NCBI GenBank assembly: GCA_009602735.1
Contig: WELA01013853.1
Coordinates: 84,932 to 148,891 of the forward strand
Length of the DNA stretch: 63,960 bases
Reading direction: 5' to 3'
Origin: Mesotaenium endlicherianum
Taxonomy: Eukaryota > Streptophyta > Zygnematophyceae > Zygnematales > Mesotaeniaceae
A model generated the notes under the pieces. It saw only the letters and a list, made by a program, of their open reading frames with translations. It did not search any database and was not told the DNA's origin. Below, piece after piece: positions 10,615-21,203 of this stretch. Made by a program: the position numbers and the translations under genes. The stretch's first letter is position 1; every line of letters begins with the position of its first letter.

Positions 10615-10751
10615 ATTAAAACATTTGACAACTGACATTCTTTTTGGCCATAAGGCCGCATGCATTTTTGCTTTCGCCATAGCAAGTCTTGCTTGCCCAC
10701 TTGTGTGTTGCTTGTATAGATTAGACGCGTTCGACCCCATAATGCATGACA
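10613..10751 (+). repeat. Element B terminal repeat segment B1
   Basis: About 140 bases beginning AATTAAAACATT and ending GCATGACA. A second copy lies at 11745-11895 (AATTAAAACATTGG ... GCACGACA). It contains a small GGCC-ATAA-GGCC hairpin. Its ending resembles the GGCACGACA end of segment B in element D. Confidence 0.7.
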
Positions 10752-11744
10752 GCTCTCATGACTCATTAGGTCAAAATCGTTGCCTCAGCCGAGACACACG
10801 AGCGTCGACCATCGACCTAGGAAGGCCAACTTTGACCTTGCTTCACGCATTCATATGTTAATCTTTGCTAGCATTCCAAATCGCTAAAGTGTAAAGCGTC
10901 GTGTCACCTTCCGAATGGCATCGGTTGTGTCGAGCGAGATGTTTGCGATCTAGTCCGCGCCACCTACCGGCCCCTAGCGGATTTCACCGAAGGCCAATTT
11001 GTGACTCAATGTGCCCAAAGGTCACATTGTTGGCTCTTCGCGACTCCAATGACCTCTAGCCATTAGCACACAAATCCGCGAGCTTGATAAAGTACACTTA
11101 GCATGTATTAGCATAGTATATGAGCACCATTTGAGCTATCACTTGATGACTGTATCACTCATTTCTACAGGAAGCTTCCTCACGTTTCATATCTACTTCT
11201 AAGGCATTATCTAGGTAGCATTGGTTGAGGTAAGCTCCGCCAATGAGAGCCATGCATCCGCTTACTTGCACTATATTTGGTTAGTGTGTGTTGTGCTTAG
11301 CCAATAGAAGAGCTAGTATGTGCCTTGCCTCCACTTTCGTGGACCTAGGAGAGCCTCCTAGGGTGACTGTGTGCATTGAATCCGCCGCTTTCAGCGCCGG
11401 TTTTGCAGGGAGTATATAGCAGTAGATGCCCTCATCAGGACATCTTTTTAGAAGTCCCATTATGCCAGTTGTAAGTCACAGAGATTATACAGTAAAGCTT
11501 ACACTTTTATCTCTTGTGTTATCAGGACCACTTAGCCTCTCTTTTGTGAAGAGCAAGCCCTCCTGGCTTCCAGTCACTTAAATAACTTCACAAGTGGTGA
11601 GCAAAGTCACAGCTTAAACCCTGCCATAGGACTACTCTTGAAGATCATGATGTGCTTCTAGTGATCTTTTGGGCCAAATTTCATTAGTTGCTTTCCTACC
11701 AGATTAGAGTTTTGAAGTGCTCACTATGGAGAGTACACACTCCC
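10752..11744 (+). repeat. Element B terminal repeat segment A2
   Basis: About 990 non-coding bases between the two B-segments. A TATA-like GTATATAG lies at about 11411 with downstream AATAAA-poor A+T sequence, compatible with a promoter. By position it corresponds to A2 of element D. The matching A1 would sit at the 5' end, which is lost. Confidence 0.5.
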
Positions 11745-11895
11745 TTAATTAAAACATTGGACAGCTGACCTATTTTTTGGCCATAAGGTCGCATGCATTT
11801 GTGCTTTCGCCATAGCAAGTCTTGCTTGCCCACTTGTGTATTGCTTATATAGATTAGAAGCGTCTTAGATGCGTCCGACCCCATAATGCACGACA
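11745..11895 (+). repeat. Element B terminal repeat segment B2 and 3' end
   Basis: Second copy of the 10613-10751 sequence with scattered substitutions and a ~10-base insertion. It ends GCACGACA, the same ending as element D (GGCACGACA). Sequence to the right belongs to gag of fragment E, so 11895 is taken as the end of element B. Confidence 0.6.
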
Positions 11896-12546
11896 TATAT
11901 CAAGCTATGACGCACCCCGTGCCTGGCCAAGAGCCCCCAACATCATATGCAAGGTGGGCAGATTTTCGTGAGGCCCTCAAGAAGCAATTCATGCCCATCA
12001 ATGCAGAGAAGATTGCCTGAGGAAAGCTCCACCATCTCAAGCAAACGACGTCCGTTCAAGAGTATACATCCAGATTTCACGCCCTCACTCTTGAGATCCC
12101 AACATGTCTCTCAAGGAGAAGATTGATCGCTACATCTTTGGCCACAAGCCCAAGGTGGCAAAGGAAGTGGAATTACGCGACTTGACGGACTTCCCAAAGA
12201 TAATTGAAGTGGCTCAAAAAGTGGATAGCTTTGATTTCAAACACTCCTCGCCTTCATCTTCACGGGCACCGGCGACGCGAGTGTACGCAGCCCCTTCCAC
12301 ATCCAAATCTGGACCCATACCCATGGAAATTGGAGTCATTAAAAGGGACCCCGAGGTTGCCCGGAAGAGTGGAAGACCCTTCAATGACACTTATGATGCA
12401 AAAAACCAGCAAGGAGGAAAAGCAAGACTCTCCCCGGCTGAAAAAGAAGCTCTCATGACGGCTGGACTATGCTTTTATTGTAAGAAAAAGAGCCATCGTG
12501 CACTCTCATGCCCCAAAAAGTTGTCAAAAATTGGACAGCGCCGGTA
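11896..12546 (+). pseudogene. Fragment E gag
   Basis: SYARWADFREALKKQFMP and HLKQTTSVQEYTSRFHALT are typical Ty3 gag blocks around 11940-12090, interrupted by a TGA at about 12018-12020 and a shift near 12100. The open part from 12104 continues LKEKIDRYIFGHKPKVAKEV and ends in a zinc knuckle CFYCKKKSHRALSC, where Gly before His is Ser. Confidence 0.8.
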
Positions 12547-12601
12547 GGTTAGGAGCCTACCACCCCAAAATCCACTTCACGAGAAGACAACAAGCCAAGT
12601 G

Positions 12602-13047
12602 AGGTGGAGACCCCCGTTGAAGACGACGCTCTAGCCTTAATGAGTTTAAGAGGTTACCTTGAAGGAGAGAAGGTCCACATCTTGGTGGATAGCGGAGCTC
12701 AAGGCAACTTCATTGCTCCAGATCTTGCCACCAAGCACGGTTCTACTATGCGAACTCGTGATCACGACGTGGAGATTATGATGCCCGACAAATTCTCCTG
12801 TACTACCCCTTCCAAGAAGACGTACCCCTTGGCACTCTCTATCAAGTCCTTCAAGGATAGATTTGTGTTCTCCCCTATGCAATTGGGCAAGTACGACATC
12901 ATCCTAGGGACGTCTTGGTTGACCAAGCACAACACTTCACTTCAAGAATTTGTATTTTGCGTGCAATCCAGAATATCCAGACCCAAGACATCAAGAAGTC
13001 GGGACACGAGGTACTATTGTCCGCCCTCCAACTCAAGAGACTTGTGA
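12602..13047 (+). pseudogene. Fragment E aspartic protease
   Basis: ILVDSGAQGNFIAPDLA carries the catalytic Asp-Ser-Gly, and YDIILGTSWLTKH is the second conserved loop. The retropepsin processes gag-pol. After residue ~115 the frame is shifted. Confidence 0.85.
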
Positions 13048-13149
13048 GAAAGGGACACGAGCTTCATTCGGCCTTGATTACGCCAAAAGACATTAAGAAA
13101 GGCATTGGGAGTCAAGAAGGCAGCCCATTCCCAAGGAGATACAAGAAGT

Positions 13150-13558
13150 CCTGGAGGACTACAAAGATGAATTCTCCCCGGAATTGCCCAAGGGCCTACC
13201 CCTCAAGAGATTCGTAGACCACAAGATAGAGTTGGAGCCAAGAAACAAGCCCATCTCTCGGCCTACGTTCAAGATGTCATACACGGAGCTAGACGTAGTC
13301 AAGAAGCAAATCAAGGAGCGACTAGAGCATGGCTTCATTCGACCTAGCAAGTCGCCATTTGGAGTCCCCGGGCTATTTGTCAAGAAGAAGGATGGTACCT
13401 TAAGGATATGTGTGGACTATCGCGCCCCTCAACAAGATTAGCATCAAAAATCAATACTTGCTGCCGCGCATGGATGAGCTCATGGACCGGCTGGTTGGAG
13501 CTAAGTACTTCACGAAGGTGGACTTGAGAAGCGGCTACCACCAGATTCTATTAGGGTA
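13150..13558 (+). pseudogene. Fragment E RT fingers, interrupted
   Basis: [39 protein letters not shown] and LRICVDYRA are RT fingers. After a shift near 13430, [21 protein letters not shown] and [11 protein letters not shown] follow, and then coding similarity stops where the LTR of element L begins. The palm catalytic box is absent. Confidence 0.85.
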
Positions 13559-13916
13559 TGAAAGTGTAGATTGTATTTTTCTAGCATTTTATATGCATAG
13601 AGTGTGACCTTTATTTCAAGTCATTTGGACAAGTATTGAGAAAGTTATGAGTTTTGGGAGTTTTCAGTGAATTTTTATCGTCACAAATTCAATTTAGTGA
13701 CAAGGACAGGTCTAGTAACGAAAATTTTGGTAGGAGTCTAGGAAGTAGGACATTGAATCACGAGGGTCCCAGAAACTACGTACGATTACGTAGAGTGCCA
13801 AAGTGATCGTGGAATTTCTAAAAACTCCGTGAGGAATTTGTGGATTGTGTTGTAGAACTTTCTAGAGTGTGATTGTGTGCGTGTATGTGTGCTAGCTTGT
13901 CCAACAAGGCAGGGTC
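13559..13916 (+). repeat. LTR of element L, left part
   Basis: Starts TGAAAGTGTAG inside the RT of fragment E. Together with 20673-21011 it makes one ~690-base LTR with inverted ends TGAAAG/CTTTCA, split by copia element K. Nothing else is visible in this stretch. Confidence 0.6.
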
Positions 13917-15096
13917 TGTTGTAAATCCTCTTCATCCATCTCCTCATCTTATCGCACTTTCTCTCGGCTACTCACACAGACAGCTTCTGAAAGGGGCAAA
14001 GTGCCCTAGTGGAAGCGTAGTAACTCACAAGGAAAGGAACTAGTTGCAATCATACTAAAGAGTGCAGCGGCATATCATCAAGAAAGCTTAGGAAAAATAC
14101 TCAACATTTTGAGTAGCAAGAAACTGCTCACAAATGATGTAGGATGAAAGGCCTTGTCATTACAAACCCGTAGAAATTTACAGAAGTGAAAACTGATAAG
14201 AAACAAAGAAGTTATGCCTATTTATAATTTTCTGCCTAAGTGCTCCTCCCTAGGAGGAAGCTACGGATTTTCCTAAGTGTACGTCAAATTGTCCCTTCCA
14301 GAACATTCGTGAGTAAGCCAGATCAGTCTAATCTGACGTGTCGGGCCGAATTGACGTCCACATACATGCATCGACATTACTAGAATATTCTATCTTAGAC
14401 GCGCTAGGCTAAACCGAACTTCTAGGTAAATCGACCTAGTCGGCACTCCGCGTCAGCCGAACTTACGTGAAGGTTCGAGTTCACACTAACGGGCCAGATC
14501 GCTCGACGCTGTCGGTCAATCCGACGGTCGCGCTCACCGCGAATTATGGACAGTCGTCAACCGACCTCAAAACTAATTGAACTTCAAAAATCCATAACTC
14601 TCTAAATACTTGACCAAATCCGATGAACTTTACATCAAAATGATCACAAAACAAACTCTACACTACTATATATTCAAAACATACTTTCATGAAACTCAAA
14701 AATGCACTTTATAAACATATGACCTTACAGCTTCTTCCTTGAGTCACACAGAGAAGGCCACACAGACCTGTAGCAGATCAAGCACTTAGTATAGATGTTG
14801 CACACACACTTTCCTTGGAGACTCTTCTTCTTTCTTACGCTCAAGTGTTCACCATACATCTTCTTTCACAGCGCCTATATTCACTTGGCGACTGCTCACC
14901 TAACTCACACTCATCGACACTTCAGACCTAATGTCCTACTACCCTACACTTCTACACAATCAACACAATGTCAACACGTCGATGGTTCACCCACTTTGAC
15001 TATGATACAAGCCTACTCTATGCATTGACACACACACACATGGGAACCCTTCAAACCGACACAAGCAAATAGAGTCAAAAGAGCCTATTTACAACA
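13917..15096 (-). repeat. 3' LTR of element K, split by a solo LTR
   Basis: About 433 bases once the solo LTR at 13988-14729 and one copy of its duplication are removed. It matches the 5' LTR at 20242-20672 throughout (for example TAGCAGATCAAGCACTTAGT). Confidence 0.9.
13988..14729 (-). repeat. Solo LTR of the F/G family
   Basis: Begins TGTAAGGTCATA and ends CCCCTTTCA on the minus strand, the same as the LTRs of elements F and G (~740 bases). It is flanked by GCTTC at 13983-13987 and 14730-14734. The interrupted sequence is continuous in the other LTR of element K near 20320. It is the remnant of an element lost by LTR-LTR recombination. Confidence 0.93.
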
Positions 15097-15110
15097 CTCC
15101 CTCTCAGCTC
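15097..15110 (-). promoter_or_regulatory. Polypurine tract of element K
   Basis: Minus strand reads GAGCTGAGAGGGAG immediately before the 3' LTR. Confidence 0.65.
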
Positions 15111-15262
15111 CTACTCTATTTAACTACACACAATCTCAAACCAAAGATCTCTGCACACCATTGATGCTTAGCTCTTGGCACTGCCTTTGTCAAGGAATCA
15201 GCCACCATCTTATCAGTTCTCACATACACAAACTCTACACTGCCATCCAGCACACACTCTCT

Positions 15263-15700
15263 TCACTTATGATACTGAATATCAATGTGCTTGCTCCTGG
15301 CATGCTCTACTGGGTTCTTGCCCAGTGCAATGCAGCGCTGACTATGACTCAGAATCACCGTGAACCTCTTCTGCTTGTAGCCAAGGTCCTCCAATAATCT
15401 TCTCAACCATAGAGCCTCCCTGATCGCCTGTATAGCAGCCATGTACTCAGCCTCCATGGAGGACAATGCCACCACCTTCTGCCTCTTACTCTTCCAGGTC
15501 ACAACTCCCTTGGCAAGAGAGAAAGCATACCCTGTAGTAGATCTTCTGGTGTCCAGATCACCACCCCAGTCAGAATCACTGCAACCCTCCAACTTTACAC
15601 TCTCTGCTCCTCCCAAATGCAACCACAAATCAGGAGTGCCCTTCTGATATCTCAGGATCCTCTTCATCCCCTCCCAGTGAGCAGGACTTGGGTTCTCCAT
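15263..15700 (-). pseudogene. Element K RNase H
   Basis: GCSDSDWGGDLDTRRSTTGY, VVTWKSKRQKVVALSSMEAEY and HIDIQYHK are the hallmark blocks of copia RNase H. A stop and shift near 15700-15725 separate it from RT. Confidence 0.9.
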
Positions 15701-15725
15701 GAACTAACTCACTACTCCCACAACA

Positions 15726-16787
15726 TTAGCAATCAGGCCTAGTGCAGACCATCAAATACATTATGCTACCAGCTACCTTCCTCATGGGCACCTGAGACAT
15801 CATCTTCCATTCTCTCTCACCCTTGGCACACATACTCAAACTCATCTTGTGCTTAGGATCAAGAGGCAGACTGACAGGCTTGCACGTCTGCATATCAAAC
15901 CTTTCCAGGATTGTCTGCAGGTAAGCTGGTTGCCCAAGCATGATAATCCTCTTGGCCCTGTCTCTCTTCACCTGTATGCCAAGTACAAACTCCACCTCTC
16001 CAAGATCCTTCATATCATATGTGCTGCTCAGCACATTCTTCACCTCTTGGATCTTCTCCATCTTCTTCCCAACTAGCAGCAGATCATCCACATACGACAC
16101 CAGCATAACTCTGTCTTCTCCAACACCCTTCACATAGAGGCTGTTGTCTGCATTTGACCTCACAAATCCTTGCTCCAACAAGAAAGAGTCAATCTTCTGG
16201 TTCCACATCCTGGGACTCTGCTTCTAGCTATATAGAGACTTCTTCAGCTTACAGACCTTCTTGGGAAACCTGGCATCAACAAATCCTTCAGGCTGCTCCA
16301 TGTACACTTCCTTCTCCATGTCCCCATTTAGGAATGCAGTCTTCACATCCATCTGGTGCATCTCCATATCTTCCACAGCTGCGATCTGGGCCACCACTCT
16401 CACGGTAACAATCTTGGCAATAGGGGCAAACGTCTCATGATAATCTTCTCCCTCTGTCTGTGAATACCCTTTTGCCACATACCTTGCCTTGTACCTGTCC
16501 ACAGATTTATCAGCTTTCCTCTTCTTTCTGTAAATCCACCGGCCACCATCAACCTTCTTGCCAGGTGGCAGATCCTCTAAGTCCCAGGTGTGATTCTTCT
16601 CCAATGACTCCAATTTCTCTGCTGAGGCCTTCCTCCACTCCTCTGCTGCTTTTGTCTTCATGGCTGCCTCATAGGTCTTTGGCTCAGAGTCATCGACCAT
16701 ATAGGCAATCTCACACTCCATCTCATCTTCTGCCAGCTCCTCCACGAGTTCCACATACTCGTCCACTCCAAACTTCACAGGCTTCAC
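15726..16787 (-). pseudogene. Element K reverse transcriptase
   Basis: W..A...E..SLEKNHTWDL, KARYVAKGYSQTEGEDYHETF, QMDVKTAFLNGDMEKEVYM and the catalytic SYVDDLLLVG identify copia RT. A TAG at about 16224-16226 lies in LYS*KQSPR, where relatives have LYGLKQ(S/A)PR. Confidence 0.9.
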
Positions 16788-19258
16788 ACTCTGTCTGGTG
16801 GAGCTTCTCCTTGCTGCATGACCCTCTCCACTGGTTGAGGCCTCTGCACCAAATGTTGACTTGGAGCTTGTCCTAGCTTTCCCTCTGCTACAGCAGGCTC
16901 CTTGCCTGCCATTCTCCTTGGTCTCCTTCTGGTTGCACTTGAAGGTCTCTCTCCGACGAACTCCACTTCACTGTCAGAGTCAGAGGCAGCTCCCTCTTGC
17001 TCAACACCCCTCTCCACTTCTGCCAGTTCTCCTATAGCTGGCTGCTGCTCCTCAGGCTGTACCTGAGCTCCCTCTGGAGATGCAGCCAGTCCAGGCTGCA
17101 CTTCCTCTGGCAATGCAGCCAGTCCAGGCTGCACTGCTACCTCCTCTTTCAGATCTTCTGGAACATACCCCTCATACTGGTTGGAGTTCACAAGATCCAT
17201 CACCCTCTCGTTGAAGACAACGTCCCGGCTCACAACCACTTCACCAGTCCTGACATTCAGGAGCCGGTATCCCTTGCTCTCATCTGCATACCCCTCAAAC
17301 ACATATCTCTCCGACTTTGGCTGCAGCTTGTTCCTCTTCTTAATGGGGATATGAGACCACACCTCAGAACCAAACACTCTGAGTTCCTGCACAGACAACT
17401 TCTTCCCGCTCCAAACTTCTTCTAGAATCTTCCCTCCAAGAGAGAAGGATGGCAACCTGGCACTGACATATGCTGCTGTCTTCACTGCCTCAGCCCACAG
17501 GCTCACATGCATGTCTGCAGCAAACAGCATAGCCCTTGCTGACTCAATCAGTGTCCTGTTCTTCCTCTCTGCCACCCCATTTTGCTGGGAAGAGTAGGCC
17601 ACCGTGTGTTGATGCTTGGTTCCCTCCTCCTTCAGGTACTTTGAAAAGTACCCATTCACATACTCTCCTCCGTTGTCTGTCCTCAAGGTCTTGATCTTTC
17701 TCCCACTTTGGTTCTCCACCACTGCCTTGTACTCCAAGAACTTCTCAAATGCCTGGTCCTTGTGCTTCACAAAGTACACCTCTATCTTCCGGAAATAGTC
17801 ATTAGTGAAGGTGATGTACATCTTATTCCCTGTTCTCCTGGCTGCTGTGCTAGCAGGCTCCCACACGTCCAAATGGACCAACTCCAAGGGCTCTGTGGCC
17901 CTCTTCACCTCTCCACCTCTTGGAAATGCTGCTCTCGATTGTTTTCCCATCTGACACCCTCTGCAAAACTCCAAGCTCTGACCACTGAAATCTGGTAGTC
18001 CTCCCTGCTTATCCTTTGACATCTTCTTCAACTTCTGCTCACTGATATGTCCAAATCTCTGATGCCACAGGTTGATGTCTCCACTCTTCTTCTCTTCAAC
18101 CTGAGCCACTCCTGCTGAGTCAACCGCTTTGGCCTCCACGGCCTGCAGTCCACGCTCCACCTCTGCTTCACACTCTTGTTGGAACAAACTTCCCTTGACT
18201 GCTGCCTTATGTGATTTCAGGACAACTTCTCCCTTTTCAGTAAAAATTGAGCAGGCAGAACCTTCAAACACCACCTTGTTCCCCAATGTAGTAGTCTGGG
18301 GCACAGAGAACAGATTCTTCACCAAGCCAGGGGTGTGCAAAACATCCTGCATTGTGAATTTCCACCGCTTCCTTCCAATCTTCGAATGCACGACTAACTT
18401 TCCTGTGCCAATCCCTTGCAGCAAATTTCCATCTCCCACTCTGATGGGAACAGGCTCACACAGCTTGTAGTCATACAAGAGATCTCTCCGTGACGTGCAG
18501 TGCCTAGAGGCTCCTGAGCTTACATACCACCTGTTCCTATCCTCCTCTTCAGCACGTGTGTATGCTTCATCAACAGTGACAGCATGTGCATTCTCCTCTT
18601 GGGCACAAGAGAATGTACCTTCAATCTTCCTCTGTGGACAATTCCTGGCAATGTGGCCCTTCTCATCACATCTGTAACAGACAAAGTCTGTGCAACTCGA
18701 TGTTAAATGCCCCGACTTTCCACAATGATAGCACACCCTCACTCCTCCCTTGCCTCTTCCTCCTTGATGGCCACCTCTGCTGGATGACCCTCCTCCTCCT
18801 CGATTTGTGCTGGCCAAATTCATCTCCTTTATTTGCAGAACCAGATCTGCTAGTGCTGCTTTCTTCACACTAACCATCTCCATCTCCTTTTTGTTGTTCA
18901 GCAGTCTGGTCTCCACCACTCTCAGTGTCATGGCATTCACATCCATGTTCAGCAGCACCTCCTTTGTCATATTGAACTCAGGTCTCAGTCCCATCAGCAG
19001 TTGGATTACGTGGTCTGCCTCTGCTACCTCAGCTTCAATAGCTTGCATTTCTTGACTTAACTTCAGCATGCGGGAGAAGTACCCCTGTATACCTTCTCCA
19101 TCTTCCGTTGCAAACTGATTGAACTGCCTCTTGTAAATCTGCTTGCTGGCTGTGCTGACTGACTGATGAAATGTCTTCAATGCATCCCACACTTCTCTAC
19201 TGGTTGTCAGTCTGCACACTCTCAGCAGAGGCTCCGTCACCAAGCTCTTGATCAGGAG
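16784..19258 (-). pseudogene. Element K gag C-terminus, protease and integrase
   Basis: One long open frame. Gag residues VWDALKTFHQSVSTASK start it, two CCHC knuckles follow (CYHCGKSGHLTSSC, CYRCDEKGHIARNC), then protease WYVSSGASRHCTS, where the catalytic Asp is Ser. Integrase has the H-C zinc site (HQRFGHIS..., CRGCQMGK), HLDVWEP, LRTDNGGEYV and GVAERKNRTL, so D, D and E are present. The C-terminal ~120 residues are acidic with LAALPEEVQPG repeats. The N-terminal start is artificial because the A-family solo LTR cuts gag at 19258. Confidence 0.9.
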
Positions 19259-20005
19259 TGAAATGAATCGACTTATCAAAGAGGCGATTAACAATTAATA
19301 AAGATCTTTATATCAGCAAGTAATCTTTCTGATATTTTTCGTTTACTGGTTAAACGGCAAAGGACAACACACTAGCAGTGAATAATACTCGTAAGTCAAA
19401 TGCGAGTAAACTAGCATCAATAATGCAAATTAGTAAACTCGTACATAAGCAAGGTTAGAAGACAGTGCGTATCAATGGCTTCTTGCCTTGGATTCAGATC
19501 TCTCTCAGTAAGCTGTACAAGAGAGTTGGCCTCGTTTCCGAATGCCGAACTCGAGAGCAATGCCTAGCATATGTACATGGAATGAGTTTACTGTTCAACG
19601 GTCAGTGCGATGGCACCGCCTACCCGGGAGTTAACCACGTTGGTAGGACCTCGGTTAACCAAATCCACCGCCATCTCCCATCATCCCGAATAGCCATCCA
19701 TCATAGGGATGTCATCTGGCCATTCATCTAGCATATCGTGCTTAGGTGTATGTCAAGGCAGTTCGCTGCTACCGAGTACGGAAGTCAGCTGGCTGTCAAA
19801 GAATGGGTCAGCAAGCTGACTTATATGGACTTCAGCCTGCTGCTTCCGGCTGAGTCATTAAACTGATAATTATGTAAAGTCCAGCAGACTGACTATTAAC
19901 TAAAGTCCAGCAGACTGGCTACTAACTAAAGTTCAGCAGGCTGAACATACTTAACTATTTATATTTAAATGAATATCATATCCACTAATATACTGATTCA
20001 TTACA
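19259..20005 (-). repeat. Solo LTR of the A family inside copia gag
   Basis: 747 bases, TGTAATGAATC at one end and GATTCATTTCA at the other on the minus strand. It is flanked by AGGAG at 19254-19258 and 20006-20010. Removing it rejoins copia gag (...AFSLL with IKSLVTEPLL...). The only complete copy of this LTR in the window, it defines the LTR ends of element A. Short CAGCAGACTG-type repeats lie within it. Confidence 0.95.
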
Positions 20006-20229
20006 AGGAGGGAGAAGGCATGTGCCTCCTTTCTCTTCCACTTCGCGCGCTCCTTCTCTGTGGTCGCCACATCTGCTGCTGATGCTCGTGCTGCCAACTC
20101 TACTGGCAATGTATCTATCCCGAGAACAATGTCCTTCAACTCGTACCGTGCTAATTGCACCATACACTTCATTGACCACACAAAGTACTCTATACTCTTC
20201 CAATCAAAGTGCGGCATCCTCGATCGCCT
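20006..20229 (-). pseudogene. Element K gag N-terminus
   Basis: FDWKSIEYFVWSMKCMVQLARYEL and the following charged helix are the start of copia gag, open from the primer-site side down to the solo LTR at 20005. It continues beyond the solo LTR at 19258. Confidence 0.85.
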
Positions 20230-20241
20230 GCTCCGATACCA
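20230..20241 (-). promoter_or_regulatory. Primer-binding site of element K
   Basis: Minus strand TGGTATCGGAGC directly inside the 5' LTR, matching the 3' end of initiator methionine tRNA as is usual in plant LTR elements. Confidence 0.85.
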
Positions 20242-20672
20242 TGTTGTAAATCCTCTTCATCCATCTCCTCTTCTTACCGCACTTTCTCTCAGCTGGTCTC
20301 ACAGTCAGCTTCTTCCTTTAGTCACACAGACAAGGCCACACAAACCTGTAGCAGATCAAGCACTTAGTATAGATCTTGCACACACACTTTCCTTGGAGAC
20401 TCTTCTTCTTTCTTACACTCAAGAGTTCACCATACATCTTCTTTCACAGTGCCTATATTCACTTGGCGGCTGCTCACCTAACTCACACTCATCGACACTT
20501 CAAACCTAATGTCCTACTACCCTAAACTTCTACACAATCAACACAATGTCAACACATCGATGGTTCACCCACTTTTACTATGATACAAGTCTACTCTATG
20601 CATCGACACACACACATGGGAACCCTCCAAACCGACACAAGCAAATGGAGTCAGGAATGCCTATTTACAACA
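20242..20672 (-). repeat. 5' LTR of element K
   Basis: 431 bases, TGTTGTAAAT...ATTTACAACA on the minus strand. Close copy of the interrupted 3' LTR. Confidence 0.92.
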
Positions 20673-21011
20673 GGGTCACCTACATGGAAGGAGCCATAGT
20701 AGAAGGTTCTGGAGGTACTTTGCTAGAGAGGAGACTTAGAGTTGAAGCATAAAAGAGGGAGTCTTATATAGTCTAGTCTTGCCTAGTCTAGTCTAATCTA
20801 ACCTTCTTATTTTGTACACTACTTTTCTTAATCAAGTAAGTTCTCTTCTACTCCTCTCTCATGTAGCCCTCTTACTCTTGCAAGGGTGGCACACCACCAG
20901 GCCACTCCACCTTGTGTATGCAACTAGGAAAGATCCTCATGCATGCTTCCACTCGTGGGTGAGGGAGCGTGAGTGTGTATGGGCGCACTCTCCGCACCCA
21001 TCCCCCTTTCA
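20673..21011 (+). repeat. LTR of element L, right part
   Basis: Continues the LTR begun at 13559, after the GGGTC duplication. A TATA-like CTTATATAGTC lies at about 20761-20771 with TAGTCTAGTCT repeats just downstream. It ends CCCCTTTCA. Confidence 0.6.
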
Positions 21012-21203
21012 CATGGTATCAAAGCTACCTAGTTGCTTCATTTGGAGGAGGAGCTTTGGTTGGTGATGCTTGTAGGAGTGTAGAGGGGGTAGAGAGGAGA
21101 AGCAAAGATGACTTATAAGTTGCTAAGGGCAGCCATGAAGACGTTGATGCAATCTAGCATCTCACTCTCTTGAAAGAGGGAGGAGATGGGAAGAGGGAGG
21201 TGC
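21012..21203 (+). mobile_element. Element L primer site and leader
   Basis: TGGTATCAAAGC at 21014-21025 follows the LTR end after two bases and is a tRNA primer-site sequence typical of copia elements. The rest is A/G-rich leader with no clear coding, cut at 21203 by element H. The continuation is at 27976. Confidence 0.55.

Larger units (their letters stand above)
6246..11895 (+). mobile_element. Element B: Ty3/gypsy element with DNA methyltransferase and PHD finger
   Basis: Order visible: C5-methyltransferase (5' part cut off by element A), variable linker, RT, RNase H, integrase, PHD finger, purine tract, then terminal repeats B1-A2-B2. Gag, protease and the 5' end are lost or outside the window. 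Many in-frame stops (for example after 7693, around 7839-7860, 7990, 8603 and at 9547) mean this copy is dead. Its G+C-rich coding region differs from the A+T-richer neighbours. It is the same class as elements C and D but clearly diverged from both. Confidence 0.85.
11896..13558 (+). mobile_element. Fragment E: Ty3/gypsy gag-protease-RT start
   Basis: Plus-strand gag, protease and RT fingers in order, broken off at 13558 by the LTR of element L. No LTR is seen at its left end, where it abuts element B. The RNase H/integrase fragment at 29628-30351 has a similar style and may be the far end of the same element. Confidence 0.75.
13917..20672 (-). mobile_element. Element K: Ty1/copia retrotransposon
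   Basis: Minus-strand order gag, two zinc knuckles, protease, integrase, RT, RNase H is that of Ty1/copia. Both LTRs start TGTTGTAAAT on the minus strand and end ATTTACAACA. A five-base duplication GGGTC flanks it at 13912-13916 and 20673-20677, so the boundaries are firm. It inserted into the LTR of element L. Two later solo LTRs interrupt it, one in its 3' LTR and one in gag. Confidence 0.93.

Noticed and set aside
16997..17425. Plus-strand ORFs across element K (for example 17.0-17.4 kb and 18.1-18.5 kb)
   Set aside because: Antisense to the clear copia integrase and protease frame; no family similarity.
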